Of a DNA stretch of 64,000 nucleotides, positions 49,188 through 58,713 are shown one piece after another. The notes under the pieces were generated by a model. The model ran no database searches and was not told the DNA's origin. It saw only the letters and a program-made list of their open reading frames with translations. The number at the start of each line of letters is the position of its first letter. The stretch's first letter is position 1. The DNA lies in the NCBI GenBank assembly GCA_038210135.1, contig JBBQWZ010000002.1:62001-126000 (forward strand). Direction: 5' to 3'. The stretch is from JBBQWZ01 sp038210135. Its GTDB lineage: Bacteria > Acidobacteriota > Terriglobia > Bryobacterales > Bryobacteraceae. The position numbers and the translations under genes were made by a program.

Positions 49188-50516
49188 TTACAACTCCCCA
49201 ACCAGCTTCTTGAATACGCGTCCGCGATGTTCGTAGTTATCGAACTGATCATAGCTGGCGCACGCAGGCGCAAGCAGTACGATGTCGCCGACGGTCGAGT
49301 GGAGGCGGGCGTGCGCCACAGCGTTCGCGATCGTGCCCGCGTGAATCAGCGGAAGCTTGTGCGCCGCGCGTTTCCATTGTTCTTCGATGATCGACGCGGC
49401 CGCGCCAATCAGCAAAACGCCCTTGGCCTTTTGCGCGAGCGCATCCACCAGCGGCATATAGTCGCTCTCTTTGTCTTTTCCGCCCAGGAGGATCCAAAGG
49501 CTGCCAGGAAACGCGTCGATCGCTTTCATCGTGGCGTCGACGTTGGTCGCTTTCGAATCGTTATAGTACTTCACGCCGTCTAACTCGCGTACAAATTCGA
49601 GGCGATGTTCAACACCGGGGAACGTACGAACACCTTCGCGGATGCCGTTGAGGGGAGCACCGGCCAAGCGCGCCGCCGCGGCCGCCGCCAGTGTGTTCTC
49701 GATGTTGTGGCGTCCCGGCAAGGGAATCTCGTCCGCCTGCATGAAGGCGACTCCGTCGCTGAACAACTTGCCTTGAGAGAGGCAGGTGCCGCGCGCAACT
49801 TCGCGGCTCGCGCTGAACCAAACCGGTTGTGCAACCGTCTTCAACGCGTACCCGGCGCAGACGGAGTCATCCGAATTCAACACGGCGTAGGAGCCCGGCC
49901 GTTGCGTCTCGAAGAGCTTTGCCTTGGCCGCGGCGTATTCCGCAAACGTGTGGTGCCGATCCAGATGGTCGGGGGTTACGTTGAGCGCCACGGCGATGTG
50001 CGCTTGAAATTCAGCGATGGTTTCTAACTGGAAACTGGACAGCTCAAGAACGTTCCACTGGCCGGCGCGGGATTCTGACACCATGGCCGTCGGCGGCGTA
50101 CCGATATTCCCACCAACGCGATTCGCAATTCCGCAGGTGGATAGGATGTGGCCTGTCATCGCGGTGGTAGTCGTCTTTCCATTCGAACCTGTAATACCAA
50201 TGGTCGAGCCTTGCAAATAATACCCAGCGAGCTCCAGTTCGCCGATCACCGGCACGCCACGCTCGCGTGCTTCTTGAATCACCGGCAGATCCGCCGGTAC
50301 GCCCGGGGCTAGCACGATGCCCTGCGCCTGTGCGAACGATGCCGCGGTCTGCGGCAGCAGCTTCAGCCCTTTAGCCGCCAGCGCGGTGCGAACTTCCGGC
50401 AAGTCTTTTTCATCCACAGCGGACACACGCGCGCCTTTTTCGAGAAGCAGATCGACAGCCGCCAATCCCGATTTCGCCATTCCCGCAACTACTATGCGCG
50501 CACCTTGAATCCGCAC
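49188..50516 (-). CDS. murD: UDP-N-acetylmuramoyl-L-alanine--D-glutamate ligase
   Basis: A 442-residue Mur ligase that adds D-glutamate. The N-terminal domain has V-V-A-G-M-A-K-S-G-L-A-A. The ATP loop is G-I-T-G-S-N-G-K-T-T-T (about residue 110), with the conserved N-V-T-P-D-H-L-D-R-H and Y-N-D-S-K-A-T-N motifs. The GTG start follows the mraY stop after one base. All key motifs are intact. Confidence 0.97.
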   Translation of the reverse strand: MRIQGARIVVAGMAKSGLAAVDLLLEKGARVSAVDEKDLPEVRTALAAKGLKLLPQTAASFAQAQGIVLAPGVPADLPVIQEARERGVPVIGELELAGYYLQGSTIGITGSNGKTTTTAMTGHILSTCGIANRVGGNIGTPPTAMVSESRAGQWNVLELSSFQLETIAEFQAHIAVALNVTPDHLDRHHTFAEYAAAKAKLFETQRPGSYAVLNSDDSVCAGYALKTVAQPVWFSASREVARGTCLSQGKLFSDGVAFMQADEIPLPGRHNIENTLAAAAAARLAGAPLNGIREGVRTFPGVEHRLEFVRELDGVKYYNDSKATNVDATMKAIDAFPGSLWILLGGKDKESDYMPLVDALAQKAKGVLLIGAAASIIEEQWKRAAHKLPLIHAGTIANAVAHARLHSTVGDIVLLAPACASYDQFDNYEHRGRVFKKLVGEL

Positions 50517-50517
50517 A

Positions 50518-51651
50518 TTACCTCAGCTTCAACGTCGTCAATGCAAACAATGCCATCACTAACCCGGCGATCCAGAATCGCGTGATGATCTTTGGTTCAT
50601 CCCAGCCGATGGCTTCGAAATGATGATGGATCGGAGCCATTTTGAAGATGCGCTTTCCTCGGAGTTTGAAACTGGCGACTTGCAAAATGACGCTCAGCGT
50701 TTCGATTACGAAGACGCCGCCGATAAACAACAGCAGGATTTCCTGCTTCAACAGAACCGCGACGGTACCAAGTCCGCCGCCCAGGCCGAGCGCTCCGACG
50801 TCGCCCATGAAGATTTCCGCCGGGTGCGCGTTGTACCAGAGAAAAGCAAGCGAGGCTCCGGTCATGGCTCCACAAAAAATCGTGAGTTCGCCCGCGCCGG
50901 GCGTCTGCGCGAGATCGAGGTATCGGGCGAGAACCGCGTTTCCCGAGAGATACGACAGCATCGTCATTGCTCCGGCCGCGATGATCATGAGACCGATGCA
51001 CAATCCGTCCAGGCCGTCCGCAAGGTTGACACCGTTGCTCGAACCGACCAGCACCAGGGCGACGAAGCCGAAGAAGAACACGAAGCCCAAGGGATAGGTC
51101 CAGGGGTTGTGCAGAAACGTGTCGATCAATAGATCGGGCTTGAATCCCTTAAAAAACGGCACATTCATCGTTGTCGAATAAATTCCGAGCGCCTGCATCC
51201 AGAGCAGGATGACGCCGACGATCAAGGACGCAAGCACTTGCAGCCAGAACTTTGCCCGGGCGGTCAGACCAAGATTGCGCATTTTGCGAACCTTCGTATA
51301 GTCGTCGTAAAAACCGATTGCGCCGAAGCTGACCAACCCAAAAATGGCGACCCAGATATTCGGATTCCGCAGATTCGCCCACAGCAATGTCGGTACGACG
51401 ATCGAAACGATAATCAACAAGCCGCCCATCGTCGGTGTGCCCGCTTTCTTCTGGTGCGACTTCGGACCCTCTTCCCGGATATGTTGCCCGATCTGGAATT
51501 CCCGCAGTTTTCGGATCATCCACGGACCCAGCACGATGCCCAGAAACAGCGCGGTAAGGCTGGCCCCAGAGGTCCGAAAGGTCTGGTATTGGAAAATACG
51601 AAATGGCGAAAAGTGTGGAAAGAGCACTTCGTAGAAAAGCCAGTAGAGCAT
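50518..51651 (-). CDS. mraY: Phospho-MurNAc-pentapeptide transferase MraY
   Basis: A 377-residue polytopic enzyme that forms lipid I by joining the UDP-MurNAc-pentapeptide to undecaprenyl phosphate. Active-site motifs are G-F-Y-D-D-Y-T-K-V (about residue 118), N-G-V-N-L-A-D-G-L-D-G-L (about 207) and M-A-P-I-H-H-H-F-E (about 340). Ten helices are expected and visible. The ATG overlaps the murF stop by one base (TAATG). Confidence 0.98.
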   Translation of the reverse strand: MLYWLFYEVLFPHFSPFRIFQYQTFRTSGASLTALFLGIVLGPWMIRKLREFQIGQHIREEGPKSHQKKAGTPTMGGLLIIVSIVVPTLLWANLRNPNIWVAIFGLVSFGAIGFYDDYTKVRKMRNLGLTARAKFWLQVLASLIVGVILLWMQALGIYSTTMNVPFFKGFKPDLLIDTFLHNPWTYPLGFVFFFGFVALVLVGSSNGVNLADGLDGLCIGLMIIAAGAMTMLSYLSGNAVLARYLDLAQTPGAGELTIFCGAMTGASLAFLWYNAHPAEIFMGDVGALGLGGGLGTVAVLLKQEILLLFIGGVFVIETLSVILQVASFKLRGKRIFKMAPIHHHFEAIGWDEPKIITRFWIAGLVMALFALTTLKLR

Positions 51652-53018
51652 TAGTGCGCGGTCTCCTTTGCGCCCAGTTCCGCGCGATTTCCCTGGAATC
51701 GTTCGAGCGCGCGCTCTACTTGCACGCCCCGCGAACCCTTAAACAAAATGACGTCGCCGGCTTGCGCCTGGCCGCGGACAAAGTCGCCCGCTTCTTCGGG
51801 TGTCTCGAAAAAAAACGCGGCGCGCGCGCCGAACTGCATGGCTGCGTCCACCATATGGCTGGCAGCGCCGCGTATCCCTACGAGCACATCAATTCCATTG
51901 CGCGCGACCATTTGACCGATGTCGCGATGCAACAGCTCGGCCCAGCGGCCAAGTTCAAGCATCTCCCCCAATACGGCGATGCGGCGCCGTGCAGGCGTGT
52001 CCCGAAGCACGTCGAGCATCGCTTTGACCGCGTCGGGATTGGAGTTGTAGCAATCGTTGTAAATCAAGATTCCGTCGTGAACGATGCGCTCCCCGCGCAT
52101 CTTCGCCGGTTCGAGTGCGGCGACGGACTCACGCAGGTCGACCGTCTTGGCGCCGTACTGTTTCGCGGTCGCGACGCCGGCGAGGATGTTGAGCAAGCTG
52201 TGGCGACCCGCGAGCTTCGATGTGAACGGCACGCCTTCGATATCGAACGTAGTAGACTCTACCGCGAATTCGACGTTTTCCGCGCGCAAATGCGCGCCTT
52301 CCTCAAGGCCGTACGTCACTATCCGCGCCGCCGTGGCGGAGCGGAATTCGCGGACCCGCTCGTCGTCGTAGTTCAAGATTGCGGTGCCGTTGAATGGCAA
52401 GGCTTCGATCAGTTCCCGCTTCGCGGCGGCGACTCCTTCGATGTTTTCGAAATTCTCGATGTGGGCGTAACTGACGTTGGTGACGACGCCGATTTTCGGA
52501 CGCGCGATCGCTGCGAGTTCACGGATTTCGCCGGCATGATTCATTCCCAGCTCGATCACACCGACGCGCGCCGCGTCCGGCAAGCGCAATAGCGATAGGG
52601 GCAGCCCGACATTGTTGTTGAAATTGCCGACCGTCTTCCCGACAGGAAACAAGGTGGAAAGAAGCGCAGCTACCACGTCTTTCGTGGTGGTCTTTCCGGC
52701 GCTGCCGGTAATACCGACCACATCACCGCCCCAGTGCGTGCGAGCCCACGCGGCCATGGTCTGCAATGCGTTGAGCGTGTTGCTGACGACGAAGAGAGGA
52801 CCAGCCGCGTCCACGGCATGATCCACAATCGCGCCGGACGCCCCGGAAGCGAACGCTTTCGCCACATGATCGTGCCCGTCGTGATTCGGACCGCGTAGGG
52901 CGATGAAGAAATCGCCAGGTGCGAGCGTGCGCGAGTCAATGCTCCAGCCCGTAGCGGTGCCGGCGAATCGTGCCTCGACGCCCAATGCTGATGCGATCTG
53001 CTCCAACGTCAACCTCAC
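51651..53018 (-). CDS. murF: UDP-MurNAc-tripeptide--D-Ala-D-Ala ligase
   Basis: A 455-residue Mur ligase that completes the pentapeptide. The ATP loop is G-I-T-G-S-A-G-K-T-T-T-K-D (about residue 108), followed by N-N-N-V-G-L-P-L-S-L and the E-L-G-M-N-H-A-G-E-I motif that separates MurF from its paralogues. Y-N-D-C-Y-N-S-N-P is also present. The GTG start overlaps the murE stop by four bases (GTGA). Its substrate D-Ala-D-Ala must come from a ddl gene elsewhere. Confidence 0.97.
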   Translation of the reverse strand: MRLTLEQIASALGVEARFAGTATGWSIDSRTLAPGDFFIALRGPNHDGHDHVAKAFASGASGAIVDHAVDAAGPLFVVSNTLNALQTMAAWARTHWGGDVVGITGSAGKTTTKDVVAALLSTLFPVGKTVGNFNNNVGLPLSLLRLPDAARVGVIELGMNHAGEIRELAAIARPKIGVVTNVSYAHIENFENIEGVAAAKRELIEALPFNGTAILNYDDERVREFRSATAARIVTYGLEEGAHLRAENVEFAVESTTFDIEGVPFTSKLAGRHSLLNILAGVATAKQYGAKTVDLRESVAALEPAKMRGERIVHDGILIYNDCYNSNPDAVKAMLDVLRDTPARRRIAVLGEMLELGRWAELLHRDIGQMVARNGIDVLVGIRGAASHMVDAAMQFGARAAFFFETPEEAGDFVRGQAQAGDVILFKGSRGVQVERALERFQGNRAELGAKETAH

Positions 53019-54502
53019 TGCCCGAATCCAAGTTCCTGCAAAACGGCGCGCGCCACTTCGCGGTCGTCGAAGTGGATGGTTCGATCCTTCAAGACCTGAT
53101 AATTCTCGTGGCCCTTGCCGGCCAATAAAACGACGTCGCCCACTTTGGCTTGTTCAATCGCCAGCCGGATCGCTGAGGCCCGGTCCGGCTCAATCGCCGT
53201 CGGAGTATCAAAGCGCCGAAGACCGACGGTCGCGTCGTTGATGATCGCCAGGGGATCCTCGCTGCGCGGATTGTCCGACGTCAGCACAACGAAATCGCTC
53301 GCCTCGGCCGCCGCCATGCCCATCAAGGGACGCTTCGTGCGATCGCGGTCGCCGCCGCATCCAAACAGCGTGATCACGCGCCCGGAACTCAATCCGCGCG
53401 CGACGCGAATCACGTTGCGCAGCGCGTCGTCGGTGTGGGCGTAATCGACAACTACCAGAAAGGGCTGCCCTTCATCGATGCGTTCAAAGCGGCCAGGGAC
53501 CGCGCTGCAATTCCAGATTCCCTCCGCGACCGCTTGAGCCGGTACACCACTCGCCAGCATCGCCGTCGATGCCGCCAGCGCGTTATACACGTTGATCGTT
53601 CCGGTCATCTTTGAGCGCAACGTGATGTCGTGACCGCGGAACTCCAGATCAAACCGCAGGCCTTCGAACGTGGAAGAAATGTTTACCGCCTTGGCTTCGG
53701 CGTCGCCGGACAAACCATAGGTAACGACATCCGCGGTGGTGCCATCGACCACGTCGAGCCCGTGGGGATCGTCAATGTTGGTAATCGCGACTTCGGGATG
53801 CGCGACTCCGTCTGGCACGAACAACTTTCGTTTCGCGGCCAGATACTCGTTCATCGTGCCGTGAAAATCCAGGTGGTCGCGCGTTAAATTCGAAAATATC
53901 GCTGTCGCGTACTGAATGCCGTAGACGCGCCCCAGTGCTTCCGCGTGTGACGAAACTTCCATGGTGAAATGTGTTCCGCCCGCCGCGGACAGTTCGTCGA
54001 GAAACCGAAACGTATCGAGCGACTCGGGCGTCGTATTGGGAGCCGGCAATACGCGCTCCCCCAACCGGTACTCGATCGTGCCGATGAGCCCAGTGATGTT
54101 TCCGGCGGAGCGCAAAATTGCGTCCACGAGAAAGCAGGTTGTGGTCTTGCCGTTCGTTCCCGTAATCCCCGTCAGTCTCAACCTCTCGTCCACGCGGTCG
54201 TAATAGGCTTTCGCGGCCGTCGCGAGCGCACGCCTGCCGTGAGCCACTTCGATCCACGGACCTTCAAATCCCGCCGGCGGCGGCAGTTCACTGACAATCG
54301 CCAGCGCACCTTTCGCCGCCGCCTCGATGGCATACTGCCGTCCATCCACCTTCGCGCCCGGAAACGCAAAGAACAAAAAATCGGGCCGCACCAGCCGCGA
54401 ATCATACGCGAGGCCCGCGACTCCGCGAGTCGCGATCGCGCGATCCAATGCGCCGCGTACGGCGGCGTTTTTCAAAAGCTCTTCGGCCGTCTTCGTTTCC
54501 AT
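53015..54502 (-). CDS. murE: UDP-MurNAc-L-Ala-D-Glu--meso-diaminopimelate ligase
   Basis: A 495-residue Mur ligase that adds the third stem residue. The ATP loop is G-I-T-G-T-N-G-K-T-T-T (about residue 112). The specificity motif L-T-S-D-N-P-R-S-E-D-P holds the D-N-P-R that binds meso-diaminopimelate rather than lysine, so the wall is of the DAP type. I use the ATG at 54502 (M-E-T-K-T-A-E-E-L); a TTG at 54529 that overlaps the ftsI stop as TTGA is a reasonable alternative and would allow coupling. Confidence 0.96.
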   Translation of the reverse strand: METKTAEELLKNAAVRGALDRAIATRGVAGLAYDSRLVRPDFLFFAFPGAKVDGRQYAIEAAAKGALAIVSELPPPAGFEGPWIEVAHGRRALATAAKAYYDRVDERLRLTGITGTNGKTTTCFLVDAILRSAGNITGLIGTIEYRLGERVLPAPNTTPESLDTFRFLDELSAAGGTHFTMEVSSHAEALGRVYGIQYATAIFSNLTRDHLDFHGTMNEYLAAKRKLFVPDGVAHPEVAITNIDDPHGLDVVDGTTADVVTYGLSGDAEAKAVNISSTFEGLRFDLEFRGHDITLRSKMTGTINVYNALAASTAMLASGVPAQAVAEGIWNCSAVPGRFERIDEGQPFLVVVDYAHTDDALRNVIRVARGLSSGRVITLFGCGGDRDRTKRPLMGMAAAEASDFVVLTSDNPRSEDPLAIINDATVGLRRFDTPTAIEPDRASAIRLAIEQAKVGDVVLLAGKGHENYQVLKDRTIHFDDREVARAVLQELGFGQ

Positions 54503-54525
54503 ATCAGGAAAAGAGAGCGTCCTAC

Positions 54526-56607
54526 TCAACGGGAAAACTGCACGCGTACACGCTCGCCCACGGGTAGCGGACTGCCAGGCGGCGGAATCTGTGCGCGCGC
54601 CAAACCAGACCCCACCACTTCGACCGGCGTACCCGCCGCGATCGATTCTTCGAGCACCGCTCGAAGCGTCATTCCCCTGAAATTCGGCACTTTCGCTCCG
54701 GAAAAAACCCGCCGGTCCCGTGTAGCATCCGGCGAACCGGGTGCGGACAGAACCGGCGGAAGAGTGACGGAGGATACATCTCTGTCGCCAGAATCCACTG
54801 CGTCCAGTTCTGGACCCTGGCTAAGTTCGGCACTGCTCAAATCGTTGATGTCGCCTTTGTCGGCGGCCGCGATCAGCGTCATCGGACGCTCGGGCAAATC
54901 CTTCGGGACGTCGAGAATACGGAGCGCTTCTTGCGTCACTTCTCGAAATACCGGACCCGCTACAACGCCGCCAAAGCCGCCGGATCCGGTGGGCGTATGG
55001 TGGATCGTTACGACCACCACGATCGCCGGGTTTGTCACCGGCGCGAACCCCATGAACGATGCGTTGTAGCGATGGGTGTATTGCTTCAAATCGAAATCGT
55101 AAATCTGCGCGCTACCCGTCTTTCCGGCGCTGCTGTAGCCGCGCAGGACCGCCGTGTGACGTCCGGTTCCACGCAGGACGACGCCTTCCATCATCTGGCG
55201 CAGCTTGAACGCGGTCTCTGGCTTCAGGATGCGCTTCGGTGTCTCGCGCGGCAGGCGCTCGAGTTCGCCCCCGGGTTGTTGGCGGCCAAGAACCAGCCGC
55301 GGCTTCACTAACAATCCGCCGTTGGCAACTACGCCCACGGCTTGCAACAGCTGCACGCTGGTCGTCGAAATTTCATGGCCGATCGCCACCGATCCGATCG
55401 AGCTCTTAATCCAGTTCTTGCGGACCTTACCGGTGGACTCGCCCTTCAAGCCGATCTCGGTGCGGTGACCGAAACCGAAGCGATCGATGTACTCACGCAG
55501 ATTCTTTTCGCCGACTTGCAAAGCCGCCTGAATCGTACAAATGTTGCTCGACTTCGCGAGCGCATCCGCCATCGTCAAATACGCGTAGTTGTCATGATCG
55601 TGAATGACGCGGCCGAAGAGGTTGATTTTTCCGTTGCCGCCACTCAATACCGAATCCGGAGTCAAGTTCGTCGTCTCGAGCGCGGCCGCCATGGTGATCA
55701 CTTTGAACACGGACCCCGGCTCAAACGGCGTTCCGACCGCGAGGTCGCGCCGTCCGACGAAATCTTCCTTACGCGTCGGCGCTTTGCTTGGATCGTAGGT
55801 CGGGTAATTGGCCAGGGCCAGGATCTCGCCCGTTTCGGGCCGAGCCACCATCACGGTGCCGGAATAGCTATTGCTCGCCTTCACCGCCTTCGCCAGTTCA
55901 CGTTCCGCCACGTGTTGAATTCGGCTATCGATCGTGAGGATGACGTTCGCGCCGGCGGTTGGCTTTTCGATGATTTCCGTGTTGTAGACGTGCTGCTTGA
56001 CGTCGGAGAAGACGCGCATCTTGCCGTCTTTGCCGCGCAAATCGGCTTCGTAGGCTTCTTCGATCCCGGCCACGCCGCGCTCGTCTTTGTCCATCGTCTC
56101 GCGGACCATACCCATGCCGCCGAGAACGTGAGAAGCCAGTTCGCCGTGCGGATAAAAGCGCTGGCTCTCGGTGCGGAACTCGATCCAATCGAGCTTCATG
56201 CTGCGCAGCCGTTCCGCTTCTTCGCGCGTTACGCGCCTCTTCACCCAGAGAAAACCGCTGCCGTCTTCGCCTTCATCCTGCAGATTCTTGAGAAGGGTTT
56301 CACGCTTGATGTTGAGAACACCGGAAAGAATTCCGGCCGCGACGTCGAAGTCGGGGACCCGCTGCGGATTGAGGCAAACGGATTCGACGGGCAGGCTCAT
56401 CGCGAGCGCCTTCCCTTCGCGATCCTTCACGGCTCCGCGTTCCGGTTTGACTTTGCGCAGGCGCGATTGCTGGCGCATGCCGGCCTGCTTCAAGACGTCG
56501 TGCTGGACGATTTGCAGGTACGCCAAACGGCTGAAGATCGCCAGCGACCAGATCAGCAGGGCGCCGATGAGAAAGCGAAGGCGATTGGTGGATTGCGCGT
56601 CGATCAT
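54526..56607 (-). CDS. ftsI: Division transpeptidase FtsI (PBP) with a C-terminal PASTA domain
   Basis: A 693-residue class B penicillin-binding protein that cross-links septal peptidoglycan. It has one N-terminal helix (F-L-I-G-A-L-L-I-W-S-L-A-I-F) and a pedestal region. In the transpeptidase domain, S-V-F-K-V-I-T (catalytic Ser, about residue 305), K-S-S-N-I-C-T and A-G-K-T-G-S-A-Q are the three active-site motifs. A PASTA module (V-P-N-F-R-G-M-T-L-R-A-V) closes the protein, as in Gram-positive PBP2x/SpoVD but not E. coli FtsI. The ATG at 56607 has TGGAG six bases upstream. Confidence 0.95.
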   Translation of the reverse strand: MIDAQSTNRLRFLIGALLIWSLAIFSRLAYLQIVQHDVLKQAGMRQQSRLRKVKPERGAVKDREGKALAMSLPVESVCLNPQRVPDFDVAAGILSGVLNIKRETLLKNLQDEGEDGSGFLWVKRRVTREEAERLRSMKLDWIEFRTESQRFYPHGELASHVLGGMGMVRETMDKDERGVAGIEEAYEADLRGKDGKMRVFSDVKQHVYNTEIIEKPTAGANVILTIDSRIQHVAERELAKAVKASNSYSGTVMVARPETGEILALANYPTYDPSKAPTRKEDFVGRRDLAVGTPFEPGSVFKVITMAAALETTNLTPDSVLSGGNGKINLFGRVIHDHDNYAYLTMADALAKSSNICTIQAALQVGEKNLREYIDRFGFGHRTEIGLKGESTGKVRKNWIKSSIGSVAIGHEISTTSVQLLQAVGVVANGGLLVKPRLVLGRQQPGGELERLPRETPKRILKPETAFKLRQMMEGVVLRGTGRHTAVLRGYSSAGKTGSAQIYDFDLKQYTHRYNASFMGFAPVTNPAIVVVVTIHHTPTGSGGFGGVVAGPVFREVTQEALRILDVPKDLPERPMTLIAAADKGDINDLSSAELSQGPELDAVDSGDRDVSSVTLPPVLSAPGSPDATRDRRVFSGAKVPNFRGMTLRAVLEESIAAGTPVEVVGSGLARAQIPPPGSPLPVGERVRVQFSR

Positions 56608-56734
56608 TCTGACTCCAGCCGGGGGAGGCTGCACCGGATCGGCCGGTTTTCAGGTGTTTGGTTTCGTTTCATGCGATCCGCAAGCCCACACTTGCTACGC
56701 AAATTCGCGGATCACGGGCCGACGCCCGCAGTCC

Positions 56735-57313
56735 TTACGCCGCCGCCACGGCCGTGGCCGTTGAGTGCAATTCGCCCATCGACCACAACCGGAATAAGCC
56801 CAAAGCCAGCGTCCACGATCCGGTCAAGCGCGGCCTTCCTGGCAGCACGCCTTTCAGTTGCTCGGGACCTTTCGCCGGACCCGCGAAGAACATTGCTTTT
56901 CCCGCGACCGGGGCATGATCCGGACCCTCAAGTGAAACTAGAAACGTCATCGTCGGCCCGTTTTCGCTGACGCGCCGGAATACAACATCCCGATGCGATA
57001 GCGTGCCTGCCGGAACGTCCAGATGCAGACTGTGCATCACCAGGCGCTCGACTAACGGAAGCAGCGCGGGGCGCAACTCCGGGGCCAGTTCGCCGCCGAA
57101 GTACACCGTATGGCCCAGCTCCGTCAGCATCGCGGCAACGCGGAACGCGCGCGAATCGACACCGAGCGCTATGACAGTAGGCCGCAGTACCGCGAACCTC
57201 TCCCGCAGCGCTTCCATGGTGCGGGCACAGGATTCCTCGACCAGTTCGCCGCGTTCGGTGAGCACTGTAAACTGCCAGCCGTTTTTCACGAGTTCGAGGC
57301 CGACCATATTCAT
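56735..57313 (-). CDS. Unknown protein between ftsL and ftsI, RNase H-fold-like
   Basis: A 192-residue protein without signal peptide or clear helix anchor. The first 90 residues follow the pattern of an RNase H-like fold: strand V-G-L-E-L-V-K, hairpin W-Q-F-T-V-L-T-E-R-G-E-L-V-E-E, helix, strand T-V-I-A-L-G-V-D-S, helix and strand L-G-H-T-V-Y-F-G-G. This order and wording resemble the N-terminal DEDD domain of IS110-type transposases, but catalytic acids are missing. The second half is beta-rich and unmatched. Several starts (57316 GTG, 57313 ATG, 57307 ATG) are possible just after ftsL. I do not recognise a named division protein. Confidence 0.65.
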   Translation of the reverse strand: MNMVGLELVKNGWQFTVLTERGELVEESCARTMEALRERFAVLRPTVIALGVDSRAFRVAAMLTELGHTVYFGGELAPELRPALLPLVERLVMHSLHLDVPAGTLSHRDVVFRRVSENGPTMTFLVSLEGPDHAPVAGKAMFFAGPAKGPEQLKGVLPGRPRLTGSWTLALGLFRLWSMGELHSTATAVAAA

Positions 57314-57316
57314 CAC

Positions 57317-57805
57317 CTACTGATTTTTCGCTGACAGCGAACCGTCGGTTCGAGCGGTTTCGAGATAGACGATGCGGTTGGCGTCCGGCGCGCGGAACCC
57401 TCGCTCCGCCGCCATGACTTCCACCTTGCCGGGCGACGTGGCATCGGAAAATTGCAGTTCGAGAGCGGCGTGTTCAATCGCCAACCGCTGCTTTTCCTGT
57501 ACCAGCGACTGGTATTGAAAACCGGCGAATAGATTCGAGACACTCGGCAGCAGCACGACGGTCAATGCCATGACCATCAGTCCGGCGCCGCCCAGCAGGC
57601 GCCAGCAGATGCCCCGCGCGGAAGGGTCCGCCGCGCGCATCACTTGGCTGTTGTTGACGCGCTTTACGAACCAGTAGACGTCCTCGAACGGAACCGCGGG
57701 CAGACGATAGTCCGCCACGGCCTGGTCCCGCAGAATTTCCGCGCGGTCGCGATCTTCGCTCCGCGTCGTCACAAACCGGTTATAAAGTGTCGCTAGTGTT
57801 GCCAT
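57317..57805 (-). CDS. ftsL: FtsL-like division protein
   Basis: A 162-residue bitopic protein. A soluble N-terminal part of about 70 residues is followed by one transmembrane helix (G-L-M-V-M-A-L-T-V-V-L-L-P-S-V) and a periplasmic coiled coil (Y-Q-S-L-V-Q-E-K-Q-R-L-A-I-E-H-A-A-L-E-L), then A-E-R-G-F-R-A-P. Sequence identity in this family is low, so the call rests on topology and on its place between rsmH and ftsI. It overlaps the rsmH end by 13 bases. The N-terminal tail is longer than in E. coli FtsL. Confidence 0.82.
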   Translation of the reverse strand: MATLATLYNRFVTTRSEDRDRAEILRDQAVADYRLPAVPFEDVYWFVKRVNNSQVMRAADPSARGICWRLLGGAGLMVMALTVVLLPSVSNLFAGFQYQSLVQEKQRLAIEHAALELQFSDATSPGKVEVMAAERGFRAPDANRIVYLETARTDGSLSAKNQ

Positions 57806-58704
57806 TTTGTTTTTTCCCGCGCGTCCCCAATTACTTCCAAAACCCTTAACTTCGCCGACCGCGAAGCCGCGTTTACCCGGACTTCTTCGTCACCGGGCCG
57901 CACGACGTGCTTGGTTAATATCCGCGCCTGCCCGTCGCGAGCCAGCGCTTGAAATTTCTGTTTGACCTTGCGATCCTCGAGCGACATAAACGAGATCACG
58001 ACGATTCGCCCGCCCGGTTTCACCAAGCCTGGAGCCGCCTCGAGAAGCGCGTCCAGCTCTTCCTGCTCTTCGTTCACCGCTATCCGCAACGCCATGAATG
58101 TGAGCGTCGCCGGATGTAATTTGCCCGTCCGTGGCGCGGCCGCCTCGACCACCTTGGCCAAGTGTCGAGTACTCAATATCGGCCGCGCCCGAACGATTGC
58201 TCTGGCTATTTGGCGGCTCCTCCTCTCTTCGCCCAACTGATAGATCAAATCGGCGAGTGCCTTCTCGGCTTCGTAGTTGACAATCTCGGACGCCGTCCGC
58301 CGTTGCGAACGATCCATCCTCATATCCAAAGGCCCGTCGGAGTTGAGCGAAAATCCACGCTCGCCCTCCGTCAGCTGATAGCGGCTCACTCCCAGGTCCG
58401 CCAACAGCCCGTCCACTTTCTCCACGTTCGCGGCGGCCAACGCCTTCCGCAATTGAGAAAACGGTCCGTGATGAAACTTCACGCGAGACAGCGTTTCCAC
58501 GCCGTGCACCGCTTCGATATTCGCCTTCGCCTTCTCGATCGAATCCGCGTCCCGATCGTTCGCGATCACCAATCCCGAGGTCGCGCGCGCCGCCATCGCT
58601 CCCGAGTGGTTTCCAAGCCCACAAGTAGCGTCGAGCAGTATCGACGACGACTGGATTCCCATCCAATCCAAACTTTCGGCGAGAAGAACCGGGTAATGTT
58701 CCAT
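57793..58704 (-). CDS. rsmH: 16S rRNA (cytosine1402-N4)-methyltransferase
   Basis: A 303-residue SAM-dependent enzyme (MraW) that methylates C1402 in the ribosomal P site. It begins H-Y-P-V-L-L-A-E-S-L-D-W (the family has H-x-P-V-L). The SAM loop is D-A-T-C-G-L-G-N-H-S-G (about residue 25), and G-L-L-A-D-L-G-V-S-R-Y-Q-L and F-S-L-N-S-D-G-P-L-D-M-R-M are the RsmH hallmarks. It is second in the cluster, nine bases after mraZ, as in most bacteria. Confidence 0.97.
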   Translation of the reverse strand: MEHYPVLLAESLDWMGIQSSSILLDATCGLGNHSGAMAARATSGLVIANDRDADSIEKAKANIEAVHGVETLSRVKFHHGPFSQLRKALAAANVEKVDGLLADLGVSRYQLTEGERGFSLNSDGPLDMRMDRSQRRTASEIVNYEAEKALADLIYQLGEERRSRQIARAIVRARPILSTRHLAKVVEAAAPRTGKLHPATLTFMALRIAVNEEQEELDALLEAAPGLVKPGGRIVVISFMSLEDRKVKQKFQALARDGQARILTKHVVRPGDEEVRVNAASRSAKLRVLEVIGDAREKTKWQH

Positions 58705-58713
58705 ACATGGCCG

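Noticed and set aside
56735..57313. Calling the ftsL-ftsI spacer protein an active IS110 transposase
   Set aside because: The catalytic acidic residues are not in place, the C-terminal serine-containing Tnp domain is missing, and the gene lies inside a tight division operon.
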